Assembly (NCBI GenBank): GCA_965204395.1
Contig: OZ241987.1
Span: 3,782,001 to 3,846,000, forward strand
Length of the DNA: 64,000 nucleotides
Direction: 5' to 3'
Origin: Bin87 sp965204395
GTDB taxonomy: Bacteria; Chloroflexota; Dehalococcoidia; Lucifugimonadales; UBA3495
Shown here: positions 1 through 8,100 of the stretch, piece after piece
Numbering within the stretch: position 1 is the stretch's first letter
Layout of the letters: the number at the start of each line of letters is the position of its first letter
Program-made: the position numbers and the translations under genes
Notes under the pieces: generated by a model
The model's input: the letters and a program-made list of their open reading frames with translations, nothing else
What the model was told of the DNA's origin: nothing
The model's database searches: none

Positions 1-2
1 GC

Positions 3-770
3 AAACGGCAGGAACCGGGCCAGATGGAGCGCGACCTGGTCCATCTGAACGAAAAGGGATTCTCCGTGGTGGCAATGACCATCATCGGTCTGCCCTACGA
101 CACGGAAGAGTCCATCATGACCCTGGCCGACTGGGTAACCCAGCACAGCCGCTACCAGACCGCCAACCTGCTCACTCCGCTGCCGGCTACTTCCAACTGG
201 AGCCTCAAACCCCTGAACGCCGACGGCGAACCATTGCAGGAAGGGGAGATGCGCCCCTACGAGTTGTACACGGGTCGCCAATTCGTCCACGAAGACGAGC
301 GGTGGACGATGGCCGAAAGCAGGGAACTGTTCGACAAGTACAACTCCAAGCTCACGTCCATCGACGCTCTGTACGGTCGGATCTTCCGCATCCTCGGCAA
401 TTATCGGATGCGGCAGGCCCGCAGCGTGCAGGACCTCTCCGAGACCACCGAGACCATGCGCACCTGGTCTCACCAGGTGCAGCAGGCCGGCAAGGAATTT
501 GGTGAGAATCTCCACGTCCGGGTGACCGAAATGGCCGAGACCCTCCGCACCGTGAGTCAGCCTCTTTCCAACATGGGCGCCGACTTCATGGATAACCTGC
601 GAGTCCGGATCAACGAGACCTCCGACGCGTTGCGGAATTATTCCGAACGCGCCGACTCCGGCAGCAAAGACGTCGCTGCGAATATAACCGCGCGCGTAAG
701 CGAGGTTACCGAGATGCTCAACGGCGTTCTCGACTCCAGCCAGCGGCGAAATCCCAATCGGGCCCGCTAG
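3..770 (+). CDS. Radical SAM protein, C-terminal part (runs off left edge)
   Basis: The frame is open from base 3, so the N-terminus with the CxxxCxxC cluster lies outside the window. The visible part has the late radical-SAM signature IIGLPYDTEES (a glycine-rich strand and helix after the barrel core) and LLTPLPATSNW, the usual 'L.P.PGT' position. This fits B12-binding/radical SAM proteins, but the substrate cannot be told. After about residue 130 (counting from the ATG at 24) the protein becomes a long amphipathic helical tail with three 29-residue repeats. The stop codon directly abuts the fabF start, so the two are probably co-transcribed and may act in lipid or cofactor modification. The family call is fairly sure; the role is not. 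Confidence 0.7.
   Translation, partial: KRQEPGQMERDLVHLNEKGFSVVAMTIIGLPYDTEESIMTLADWVTQHSRYQTANLLTPLPATSNWSLKPLNADGEPLQEGEMRPYELYTGRQFVHEDERWTMAESRELFDKYNSKLTSIDALYGRIFRILGNYRMRQARSVQDLSETTETMRTWSHQVQQAGKEFGENLHVRVTEMAETLRTVSQPLSNMGADFMDNLRVRINETSDALRNYSERADSGSKDVAANITARVSEVTEMLNGVLDSSQRRNPNRAR
504..764 (+). repeat. Three tandem 29-residue repeats in the radical SAM tail
   Basis: The segments ENLHVRVTEMAETL (from 504), DNLRVRINETSDAL (from 591) and ANITARVSEVTEML (from 678) start exactly 87 nt apart. The shared pattern is N-(L/I)-x-x-R-V-x-E-x-x-x-x-L. The repeats are diverged at DNA level, so this is an old protein repeat and not a recent slippage product. It predicts an amphipathic helical tail. 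Confidence 0.75.
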
Positions 771-2030
771 ATGTCCACCGGCGGTCGGTCCGCGCGAAAG
801 GTCGTTGTAACGGGTCTGGGTATGGTCAGCCCGCTGGGGTTGACCGTCTCTGATAGCTGGAATGGGGTGGCGGCCGGCAAATCCGGCATAGACTACATTA
901 CCAGTTTCGACGCCGAAGCTTATGACACGCGTTTTGCCGCTGAGGTCAAGGGCTTTGATCCGGAGAATTACCTGGATCGCAAAGACGCCAGGCGTATGGA
1001 CCGGTTCGCGCAATTTGCGGCGGTCGCTGCCCAGGAAGCGTGCGCCCAGGCCGGACTAGAACCCCGGGAGATGGACCGCTACAGCGTCCACGTGGTCATC
1101 GGCAGCGGGATCGGCGGCCTTAGCACACTTACTGAGCAGCACAAGGTGCTGTTGGAGCGCGGCCCGCGCCGGGTCTCTCCATTTTTGATTCCGATGATGC
1201 TGGCCGATATGGGTTCCGCCCAGGTTTCCATGGTTACCGGCGCCATGGGCGCCAACTACTGCATCACGTCGTCGTGCAGCAGCGGCGCGGACGCCATCGG
1301 GGCCGGTTGGGAGCTTATCAGCAACGGTCGCGCCGACGTGGTCCTGGCCGGTGGGGCCGAGGCCCCCATAACGCCATTGGGCGTGGCCGGTTTCAACGCG
1401 CTGCGGGCTCTCTCGCGGCAGAACGACAACCCACAGCGCGCCAGCCAGCCTTTCAACCGGCATCGAGACGGATTTGTCCTAGCCGAAGGCGCGGCTGTGC
1501 TGGTGCTGGAGAGCGCGGAGCACGCTGCCGCCAGGGGAGCGCGCCCACTGGCGGATCTGCAAGGCTACGCTGCCACCAGCGATTCCCATCACCTGACCGA
1601 ACCCAACCCCACCGGCCAAAGCGCCGCAGCGGCCGTCACCGCTGCGTTGGAGGCTGCGCAACTGGCCGCGTCGGACGTGGATTACCTGAATGCGCATGGA
1701 ACGTCGACTCCGTTGAATGACTGGCACGAGACCAAGGCGTTGAAACTGGCTTTGGGCGATGAGGCGTATCGGATCCCGGTGAGCAGCACCAAGAGCATGA
1801 CCGGCCATCTGCTGGGGGCCGGGGGCGCGTTGGAAGCCGCCCTGTGCACCGTGGCGCTAGGTGAAGGCGTTATGCCGCCCACAATCAATCTGGACGACCC
1901 CGATGACGAGTGTGACCTAGACTACGTGCCCAATTCGGCACGGCGCGCTGACCTCAACGTGGTGTTGAGCAATTCGTTTGGATTTGGCGGTCACAATTCC
2001 GTCATTGTTCTGACGCGCGCAGATCTGTGA
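771..2030 (+). CDS. fabF: 3-oxoacyl-[ACP] synthase II (KAS II)
   Basis: This enzyme condenses malonyl-ACP with acyl-ACP in fatty acid elongation. At 419 residues it has the usual FabF length. The catalytic triad is complete: nucleophile Cys169 in ITSSCSSGADAI, His309 in NAHGTSTPLND and His346 in STKSMTGHLLGAGG, with Lys341 also present. The ATG follows the stop of the radical SAM gene without a gap, and its end overlaps recJ by 4 nt (GTGA). These three genes therefore look translationally coupled. A second fabF lies at 11500; no other fatty-acid synthesis genes are nearby, so one copy may serve a specialised lipid. Polyketide-type KAS is a possible alternative. Confidence 0.92.
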   Translation: MSTGGRSARKVVVTGLGMVSPLGLTVSDSWNGVAAGKSGIDYITSFDAEAYDTRFAAEVKGFDPENYLDRKDARRMDRFAQFAAVAAQEACAQAGLEPREMDRYSVHVVIGSGIGGLSTLTEQHKVLLERGPRRVSPFLIPMMLADMGSAQVSMVTGAMGANYCITSSCSSGADAIGAGWELISNGRADVVLAGGAEAPITPLGVAGFNALRALSRQNDNPQRASQPFNRHRDGFVLAEGAAVLVLESAEHAAARGARPLADLQGYAATSDSHHLTEPNPTGQSAAAAVTAALEAAQLAASDVDYLNAHGTSTPLNDWHETKALKLALGDEAYRIPVSSTKSMTGHLLGAGGALEAALCTVALGEGVMPPTINLDDPDDECDLDYVPNSARRADLNVVLSNSFGFGGHNSVIVLTRADL

Positions 2031-3724
2031 ATGCGCTGACCTCAGGACCGAAACCGAAGAGGTGGTTGCCTCCTCCGCCCGTTGATGGGCATAGGCTGCC
2101 GTCCAGCCTCCCGCCTGCGGCTGTCCAATTGCTGTTGTCGCGCGGCATCGGCACCGCCAAGGCGCTTGATCAATTCCTTCACCCCGGCGGACTGCCTTAT
2201 CCCCCGGATTTGCTGGCTGGAATAGAGGAAGCCGTTCCGCGTCTGGCCCGGGCCGTTCAATCGGGAGAAACGGTAGCGGTATTCGGAGATTTTGACGTCG
2301 ATGGCATCTCCGGGACCACCATATTGACAGAAACCCTGGACCGCCTGGGCGCCAAGGTCGTCCCCTATCTACCCCATCCGGTTGCCGAGGGCCACGGAAT
2401 GACCACCGAGGCGATCGAGAGGTTGATCTCCCAGGGCGCGTCACTGATCGTAACCGTGGATTGCGGTATCAGCGATGCCGACGTAGTTTCGTATGCTCGC
2501 GGTTCCGGTTCTGAGGTCATCATCACCGACCATCACACGCCCCCGCCGGAACGTCCCGAGGCATTCGCCATCGTGAATCCGCGAATGCCGGGAAACACAT
2601 ACCCGTTCCCGGAACTGTGCGGCGCGGGTATTGCCTACAAGCTGGCCACCTCCTTGTTGGAGTACCTGGGTGAATCCCCGGACGCCTCTCTGCTGGAGTT
2701 GGCCGCCTTGGGAACGATTGCTGATCTGGTGCCGTTGCGGGACGAGAATCGTTATCTGGTCCAAGAAGGTCTCGCCGCCCTGGGCAATACAACCCGCCCC
2801 GGATTGAGGGCAATGTTCCGGCGCATCAATCTCGAAGGCGTAGAGCTTCATGCTGAAGATATTGCGTTCCGAATCGCGCCACGCCTAAACTCTTCGGGCC
2901 GGATGGCGCATCCCGAAACGTCGCTCCAACTTTTGCTCACGCGCGACAGGCGGGAGGCTGATCGGCTGGCCAGCCAACTTGAACAATACAACACTCAGAG
3001 ACGGGATTTGACCGCCGCCGCCTGCGAGGTAGCCATCGAACGTATCGCCTCTTTGGATCAAATTCCTCCCATAATCGTCATACACGACGAGGCGTTTACC
3101 CCTGGAATAAACGGGTTGATCGCCAGCCGGCTGGTGGAGATTTTCAATCGACCCGCGGTTGCTTTGGCCCGCGCCGACGATAGCCACCTGGTTGCCAGCG
3201 CCAGGAGTCCGGGTAGCCCAAGTCTCATCGAAATAATCTCCCAGTGTAGTGACCTTTTGGTCCGTTATGGTGGGCATGCCGCGGCCGCCGGGTTCACGGT
3301 TCACGACACGAAAGTGACCGAAGTTGCTCGGCGCTTGGAAAGCATTGCCAGGTCGGAAATGGGATTATTCGAACCCGAACCGACTTTGCAGGTGCACGCC
3401 GAGGGTACGCTCGACGAGCTGTTGAGCCCAGAATTGGCCCGGCTATGCTCGCAATTGGAGCCCTTTGGCAAGGACAATCCTACCCCGATGTTCCTGACCC
3501 GCCGCGCCCATGTTGTCAGTTGGGGATACGTGGGCGGCCAAGGTCAGCACCTCAAGCTCAACGTATCCAGCGGTGGCCGAGCCATCGACGCCTTGTCGTG
3601 GAATCACCAATCGGGTTGGCCAGGCTATTCAACTGTGGACCTGGTATTCCAGCTTGCCGAGGATCGCTACCGGGGCGAAAGCAGGACCTATCTGCGGATC
3701 GAGGATCTCCGGCCTGCTGTTTAG
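2027..3724 (+). CDS. recJ: Single-stranded-DNA-specific 5'-3' exonuclease RecJ
   Basis: RecJ degrades ssDNA in recombination and mismatch/base-excision repair. It is 565 residues, the normal length. DHH-family motifs appear in order: VFGDFDVDGISGTT (about residue 84), VTVDCGISD, ITDHHTPPP, LAALGTIADLVPL and RLNSSGRM. The DHHA1 motif GGHAAAAGFTV is near 425. The start is GTG at 2027, overlapping the fabF stop by 4 nt; the first residues MNALTSGPKPKRWLPPPP are typical. Metal-binding Asp/His residues are all visible, so it should be active. Confidence 0.93.
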   Translation: MNALTSGPKPKRWLPPPPVDGHRLPSSLPPAAVQLLLSRGIGTAKALDQFLHPGGLPYPPDLLAGIEEAVPRLARAVQSGETVAVFGDFDVDGISGTTILTETLDRLGAKVVPYLPHPVAEGHGMTTEAIERLISQGASLIVTVDCGISDADVVSYARGSGSEVIITDHHTPPPERPEAFAIVNPRMPGNTYPFPELCGAGIAYKLATSLLEYLGESPDASLLELAALGTIADLVPLRDENRYLVQEGLAALGNTTRPGLRAMFRRINLEGVELHAEDIAFRIAPRLNSSGRMAHPETSLQLLLTRDRREADRLASQLEQYNTQRRDLTAAACEVAIERIASLDQIPPIIVIHDEAFTPGINGLIASRLVEIFNRPAVALARADDSHLVASARSPGSPSLIEIISQCSDLLVRYGGHAAAAGFTVHDTKVTEVARRLESIARSEMGLFEPEPTLQVHAEGTLDELLSPELARLCSQLEPFGKDNPTPMFLTRRAHVVSWGYVGGQGQHLKLNVSSGGRAIDALSWNHQSGWPGYSTVDLVFQLAEDRYRGESRTYLRIEDLRPAV

Positions 3725-3840
3725 TCGATAGGTTCGCCCCGCTCGTTTCTGTATCGGGGTCTGGTCGCTCGTGGGTATTCCGCGGCCGGGAACGCCGATC
3801 CGGTGGCGCTGTGGCGCAGAACAGCAGTTGGTGAACTAAG

Positions 3841-3969
3841 AGGGTGTGTGACAAATTCATTGAGCCTGTCGTAAGTGAGTTATGGTGGCGTAATTCGTTC
3901 TTGCAAGAGCCGGGGTACGCCCTCACCCTAACCCTCTCCCTCTGGGAGAGGGGATATGTCACACACCCT
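3841..3969. mobile_element. 129-bp MITE-like element with 13-bp TIRs and 5-bp target duplication
   Basis: The ends are perfect inverted repeats, AGGGTGTGTGACA at 3841-3853 and its complement at 3957-3969. They are flanked by the direct repeat CTAAG at 3836-3840 and 3970-3974. The interior carries a hairpin CCCTCTCCC/GGGAGAGGG (3932-3952) of a repeat family also seen at 42026-42060. There is no ORF inside. The right-hand CTAAG includes the lgt stop codon, so the element inserted exactly at the end of lgt. The source transposase is not in this window. Confidence 0.72.
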
Positions 3970-4881
3970 CTAAGAACGGTCCGAATCCTCGGCTGGGCGA
4001 GACCGTGCGTTCGCCGGGGGTCGTACCAATCGTGCCCGGTAGATTAGTAACGGCACTGTGATGAGCATGATGACCAACGCCACCAATTGCGCCTCGTTGA
4101 ATCCGAACACGTAGGTGTTTTGCTCCTCGCGAACGAACGATATGAAGAACCTTCCGGCGGAGTAGCCTGCAAAGAAGAGAGCGAAAAGCATCCCGCGCGG
4201 CCGAATACGGTCCCGCATCAGCCATAGCACGCCGGCCCAGATCAGACAGAAGATCAATTCGTAGGCCACCGCCGGGTGAGATGCCGGTCGGCCGTAGCCG
4301 AAACTGTCCGGATCGGTGTACACCCAGCCCCACGGCAGTTCCGTGAAACTGGACCAGTGCTCGCCGTTGATGACGTCCCCGATCCTCCCAATCGCCAGCG
4401 CAATCAGCAGCGCCGGAGATGCTATGTCGGCCAGGTGAGACACCGAGGGGATCTGAGGGAAGGGGCGGTGCAGGCCGGTCCAACGGAGCCCGGAGTTGTC
4501 GCAGACTTGATGCAGCCACTCGGCGTTGCGCGTCAGAATGTAAGTGGCCCCTCCTGCGAATCCGCCGAGGTATGCGCCGAATATTGCGATGCCGCCGTTC
4601 CAGAATTGAACGATTCGCATTGGATCGTACTGGTAAACATCGTCCCAGAAGTCGATCACGTGCAGGACTCTGGCGCCGATGATCCCCCCAATGATGCACC
4701 AGGTGGACACCGAGAGGATGGCGTCGCCATCAAGGCCATCTCGTCGCCCCCAACGCCAGGTGAGATAAACGGCCACGGCGACCGCGACGAAAGTGAAGAA
4801 TCCGTGCCACGAAAGTATGAAACCCGCTGTCCGGATGATGTCCGGGTCGAAAGGTATGCTGATTACCGCAAGGATGTCCAT
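3970..4881 (-). CDS. lgt: Prolipoprotein diacylglyceryl transferase
   Basis: Lgt transfers diacylglycerol from phosphatidylglycerol to the lipobox cysteine of prelipoproteins in the cytoplasmic membrane. At 303 residues it has about seven hydrophobic segments and the family motifs WRWGRRDGLDGDAI, FWNGGIAIFGAYLGG and the signature GRIGDVINGEHW. The ATG at 4881 is the first in frame. The window encodes several lipoproteins (49853, 51938, 61381, 26646) that would be substrates. The stop codon lies in the target duplication of the MITE-like element. Confidence 0.9.
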   Translation of the reverse strand: MDILAVISIPFDPDIIRTAGFILSWHGFFTFVAVAVAVYLTWRWGRRDGLDGDAILSVSTWCIIGGIIGARVLHVIDFWDDVYQYDPMRIVQFWNGGIAIFGAYLGGFAGGATYILTRNAEWLHQVCDNSGLRWTGLHRPFPQIPSVSHLADIASPALLIALAIGRIGDVINGEHWSSFTELPWGWVYTDPDSFGYGRPASHPAVAYELIFCLIWAGVLWLMRDRIRPRGMLFALFFAGYSAGRFFISFVREEQNTYVFGFNEAQLVALVIMLITVPLLIYRARLVRPPANARSRPAEDSDRS

Positions 4882-4916
4882 GAAAGTTCAATGTCCTGAG
4901 AATTTTGGCTCGAACA

Positions 4917-5792
4917 TTATACGGGTTGGGTTCGGTTTATAGTTCTCACCAGATACACCTTTGCGCCGGTGTCTCGTAGCGCGCCCTCCACCTCTTCCCT
5001 CTCCTCCTCGTCGGAGGGCATGCAGAAGAAAGCAGGGCCGGCGCCGGATAAACAGGGCGGGTGTTCCGTGATGGCCGCCGTTTTCTCCCATACGTCAGCG
5101 AGGCCGGGGAAGATTTCGAGAGCCGCGTGGGTGAAAGCGTTGAGGCACAAGTCGCTAGTGATTTTTCCCGTCGACAGTTCGGTTGATCCTGCCAGTCGCC
5201 GCGTATGTGTCCCGTCTGAATAATCGCTTGGAGTCAACGCGCCGTAAAGCGTCGGAGTCTTGCTAGCGATGCTTTGGGCCGGCGCGATCAACAACACCCG
5301 CACGCAGGGTTGGGCGTTCAGATGCTCAAGCAGATCCCCTCGCCCGGTTCCAATGGCGATTCCTCCCTTTACCAGAAAGGGCACGTCCGATCCCAATTCG
5401 GATGCTATGGAGATCAGCTTGTCTTCGGTGAAACCCAAGTCCCAGAAACGATTCAGACCCAACAGCCCGGTGGCCGCGTCAGCGGACCCCCCTCCCAAAC
5501 CAGCCGCCATAGGAATACGCTTATCGATCTTGATATTCGCCCAGGGTTTAACCCCGGCATGCGCTGCCAACGCAACTGCCGCATCCCAAACGATGTTCCG
5601 CGGTCCTGACAATTCCGGATTGTCGCAATACACTTCCAACTGGCTCGAGGGAGATATCGTCAATTGGTCGGCCAGATCAACGGTTTGCAGGATGGTGGCG
5701 ATGTCGTGATAGCCGTCGTCCCGTTTTCCCAGGACCTCCAGCGAAAGGTTCAGCTTGGCGTACGCCGGCAGCCGTAACGATTCGGTTCCCAT
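4917..5792 (-). CDS. ispE: 4-diphosphocytidyl-2-C-methyl-D-erythritol kinase
   Basis: IspE is a GHMP kinase of the non-mevalonate isoprenoid pathway and phosphorylates CDP-methylerythritol. Motifs are YAKLNLSLEVLGKRDDGYH near the N-terminus, the ATP-binding loop PMAAGLGGGSADAATG near residue 94 and the C-terminal LSGAGPAFF. I chose the ATG at 5792, giving MGTESLRLP and 291 residues, because it overlaps the rsmA stop as TGATG. An in-frame start 12 codons upstream exists but lies inside rsmA. The rsmA-ispE order is common in Gram-positive genomes. Confidence 0.93.
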   Translation of the reverse strand: MGTESLRLPAYAKLNLSLEVLGKRDDGYHDIATILQTVDLADQLTISPSSQLEVYCDNPELSGPRNIVWDAAVALAAHAGVKPWANIKIDKRIPMAAGLGGGSADAATGLLGLNRFWDLGFTEDKLISIASELGSDVPFLVKGGIAIGTGRGDLLEHLNAQPCVRVLLIAPAQSIASKTPTLYGALTPSDYSDGTHTRRLAGSTELSTGKITSDLCLNAFTHAALEIFPGLADVWEKTAAITEHPPCLSGAGPAFFCMPSDEEEREEVEGALRDTGAKVYLVRTINRTQPV

Positions 5793-6634
5793 CACCGGAC
5801 CTTTTGCCGAGGAACATCCTCGGGCCAAACGCTATCGAGCGATCCCCACTCGCCGATCGACAGCGTTGCCGGGCGTCTTTTACCATCGATCGCCGCTATG
5901 TCCAAAACACGTTCGACTGCCTCGGCCGAGGCGCCCGATCCCTGCATCAGCGAGTTCCGGATTTGCTTCCGCGGCGCTGCAAAACCAGCCCGCACAAGGT
6001 CGAAAAACTCCTGGTCATCACTAACGGCAACGACAGGTTGGTTCAGTACTTCGAGCTTTATCACTGTCGACGACACTTTGGGCGGCGGACGGAACGCTCG
6101 GGGTGGCACGTTTATTACGGTCGATGCACGCGCGTAAAACTGAGTCGCTACCGACATCAGCGTCATCGACCCCGGATGAGCAGTCATGGCCTTCCCAACT
6201 TCCCTCTGTACCATCACCACCATAATTGTCGGCGGTGTCGTGGACTCCAGGAAGCGCCGCACTATCGGCGCCGCAGCGTAGTAAGGCAGGTTCGCGACCA
6301 ACTTGTAGGGCGTCCCGACGCCAATCAGGTCTGGGACCGGGATTTCTCGGGCGTCTCGGTTCAGCACTCGCAGATTGTCGGGATGACCTAAACCGCTCGG
6401 CAAGTTCAGCGCTAAACGCTGGTCTATCTCAACTGCGATCACGTTCCCCGCCCGTTCTACCAAACGCCTGGTCAATACACCGGTGCCGGGGCCGACCTCG
6501 ACTACCGTATCGGTAGCGGTCGGCTCAGCTGCGGAAACAATACGGTTAGCGATCCGGGGATCGATCAGAAAATGCTGCCCCAACGATTTCCGAGGGCGGC
6601 GTCTCGCGGGTGGCGGATTGGTTATGGTGGCCAT
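5792..6634 (-). CDS. rsmA: 16S rRNA dimethyladenosine transferase RsmA (KsgA)
   Basis: RsmA dimethylates two adjacent adenosines in the 3'-terminal helix of 16S rRNA. It shows KSLGQHFLIDPRIA, the SAM motif VVEVGPGTGVLTRRLV and the N6-methyltransferase motif NLPYYAAAP. I start at the ATG at 6634 (MATITNPPPARRRP, 280 residues). A longer frame to 6718 would run into the SRP RNA gene that ends just upstream. The stop overlaps the ispE start by one base. Confidence 0.92.
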   Translation of the reverse strand: MATITNPPPARRRPRKSLGQHFLIDPRIANRIVSAAEPTATDTVVEVGPGTGVLTRRLVERAGNVIAVEIDQRLALNLPSGLGHPDNLRVLNRDAREIPVPDLIGVGTPYKLVANLPYYAAAPIVRRFLESTTPPTIMVVMVQREVGKAMTAHPGSMTLMSVATQFYARASTVINVPPRAFRPPPKVSSTVIKLEVLNQPVVAVSDDQEFFDLVRAGFAAPRKQIRNSLMQGSGASAEAVERVLDIAAIDGKRRPATLSIGEWGSLDSVWPEDVPRQKVR

Positions 6635-6649
6635 AAACACCAAAAGTGG

Positions 6650-6915
6650 CCGAGCACCTCCCTTTGACGGCAGTTTGGGGGCGTATCGTCGGGACTGGCT
6701 CGGGCCAGGCACTCCCACGGCACCCGCGGGACATCGCTTACCGTTGCTGCCGTCAAGCCCTGGCGGAGTTCACGAGCCTGCGCCGCGTGGGACCCGGCCG
6801 TCAGCGCCACTCCCTGGGAAATTGGCCCTTGCGCCTCGCCGAGGGGAGGAATTCCACCCCGCTGTGGCGGGTTGCGGGTGTAGGGCACCGCCAGCTCCCC
6901 GTGTAGCACGACCAC
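6650..6915 (-). ncRNA. ffs: Signal recognition particle RNA, large type with Alu domain
   Basis: Read on the minus strand, the 5' part shows the Alu-domain sequence GUGCUACACGGGGAGCUGG followed by GCGGUGCCCUACACCCGCAA. The 3' part shows helix 8: GAACUCCGCCAGGGC, tetraloop UGAC, then GGCAGCAACGGUAAGC and GUGCCGUGGGAGUGCCUGG. UGAC belongs to the URRC loop class. The length of about 265 nt matches the Bacillus/actinobacterial type. A TTGACA-17-TACCAT promoter sits immediately upstream. The 3' end is approximate, set by the run of T before the rsmA start. Confidence 0.93.
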
Positions 6916-6921
6916 TCTTTC

Positions 6922-6950
6922 ATGGTATGCGGGCCGCGCCGAGGTGTCAA
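6922..6950 (-). promoter_or_regulatory. Promoter of the SRP RNA
   Basis: On the minus strand TTGACA (6945-6950) is followed after 17 nt by TACCAT (6922-6927). The predicted start near 6915 coincides with the first base of the SRP RNA fold. Confidence 0.75.
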
Positions 6951-7043
6951 TCAAACTTCCGCGCGAGAAGGACCGTCTGATACGGACCAAACGGAGGCAC
7001 CAACGACAATTTGGACCGGACCAGGCTCTCAAATGCCGTGGTC

Positions 7044-8027
7044 TCATCCCCTAGTCGTGCGCCTCTCCCGGAAATGCGGAATGATGTCCTTAGCGATGAT
7101 CTCCAAGTGTCTGCGGCGGTCCTCGCGGGGGGAGGCGATGCTGAAAATTATGTGGCGCGCGCCGGCATCTATGTACTCGTGCAGTCGGTCGATGCACATC
7201 TTGGGCGTCCCTAGCAGGCAGTACCGTCGCACTATGTTGATAAACTCTCCGCCGTACAGGTATTGGTTCCCCAATGATTCCGCTGCCGTTCGGGCGGCCT
7301 GCTCTTCAGTCTGGGCTAGAGTTATATATGGGAAAAACGCCCACTGGAAGTTTGACAAATCGCGGTTTTCCTCGCTGGCGAGTTCCTCGATCTTTGCGAC
7401 ACTGTCCCGGTAACGTTCTGGACTGTAGAAATACGGGAGCCATCCGTCTCCATAACGCACCGCGCGTCGCATCGCCGCGTCTCTGCGTCCCGCGACCCAG
7501 ATCGGAGGATGAGGTTGTTGTGCCGGCTTCGGGTTGATCGCAGCGCTATCGAGCTGGTAATGCCGGCCGCGTATCGTCACGTCGTCCTGCGTCCACAGGC
7601 GCCTGAGTGCATCCAGGCATTCGTCCGTCCTTCGACCGCGCTGGCGTATATCGATGCCGGCGTTCTCGTATTCCATCGGAAATTCGCCGCCCACTCCGAC
7701 ACCCAAGGTAAGCCGGCCTCCGGATGCGATATCCAGGGTCGCGGTCATTCGAGCCAGTATCAGTGGATGGTAGAACGGCGCCAAGGTTACCGAACTCAAG
7801 ATGCGCATCCGCTCGGTTGCGCCGGCTGCCACCGCCAACAGAGGTAAGGCGGCGTGGGTAGGTCCAGGGGGACGTCCGCGCATGAAATGCTCGCCAGCGC
7901 CCATGTATTCGAAGCCCAGGTTCTCCATCAATCGGGCCTGCTCGATAGTGCGGTCCGCTGGAAGCGCCATGCTTGCGCCGAACTGAATTTGGTCTGTGTT
8001 CCCCAATGGGTGTGGTGGCATGGTCAA
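7044..8027 (-). CDS. LLM-class (luciferase-like) flavin-dependent oxidoreductase
   Basis: This is a 327-residue TIM-barrel of the bacterial luciferase/F420-dependent reductase family. It has IQFGASMALP at the N-terminus, the helix ARLMENLGFEYMGAGEHF, ATLDIASGGRLTLGVGVG around residue 105 and the late segment KPAQQPHPPIWVAGRRD. Either FMN or F420 could be the cofactor. The start is TTG at 8027 with GGAGA 7 nt upstream; the ATG two codons later is possible but badly spaced. A promoter lies 45 nt upstream. The substrate is unknown. Three more LLM genes are in the window. Confidence 0.85.
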   Translation of the reverse strand: MTMPPHPLGNTDQIQFGASMALPADRTIEQARLMENLGFEYMGAGEHFMRGRPPGPTHAALPLLAVAAGATERMRILSSVTLAPFYHPLILARMTATLDIASGGRLTLGVGVGGEFPMEYENAGIDIRQRGRRTDECLDALRRLWTQDDVTIRGRHYQLDSAAINPKPAQQPHPPIWVAGRRDAAMRRAVRYGDGWLPYFYSPERYRDSVAKIEELASEENRDLSNFQWAFFPYITLAQTEEQAARTAAESLGNQYLYGGEFINIVRRYCLLGTPKMCIDRLHEYIDAGARHIIFSIASPREDRRRHLEIIAKDIIPHFRERRTTRG

Positions 8028-8071
8028 TCTTGATTCTCCATCTACGTTTCGGCTCCGCTGAAACGGCAGTC

Positions 8072-8100
8072 ATTGTATGTTAACGAGGCCGCACCGGCAA
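8072..8100 (-). promoter_or_regulatory. Promoter of the LLM oxidoreductase at 7044-8027
   Basis: On the minus strand TTGCCG (8095-8100) is followed after 17 nt by TACAAT (8072-8077), about 45 nt before the gene start. Confidence 0.5.

Noticed and set aside
6622..7047. Minus-strand ORF of 141 codons
   Set aside because: It lies across the SRP RNA gene and its promoter; no protein motif or ribosome site.
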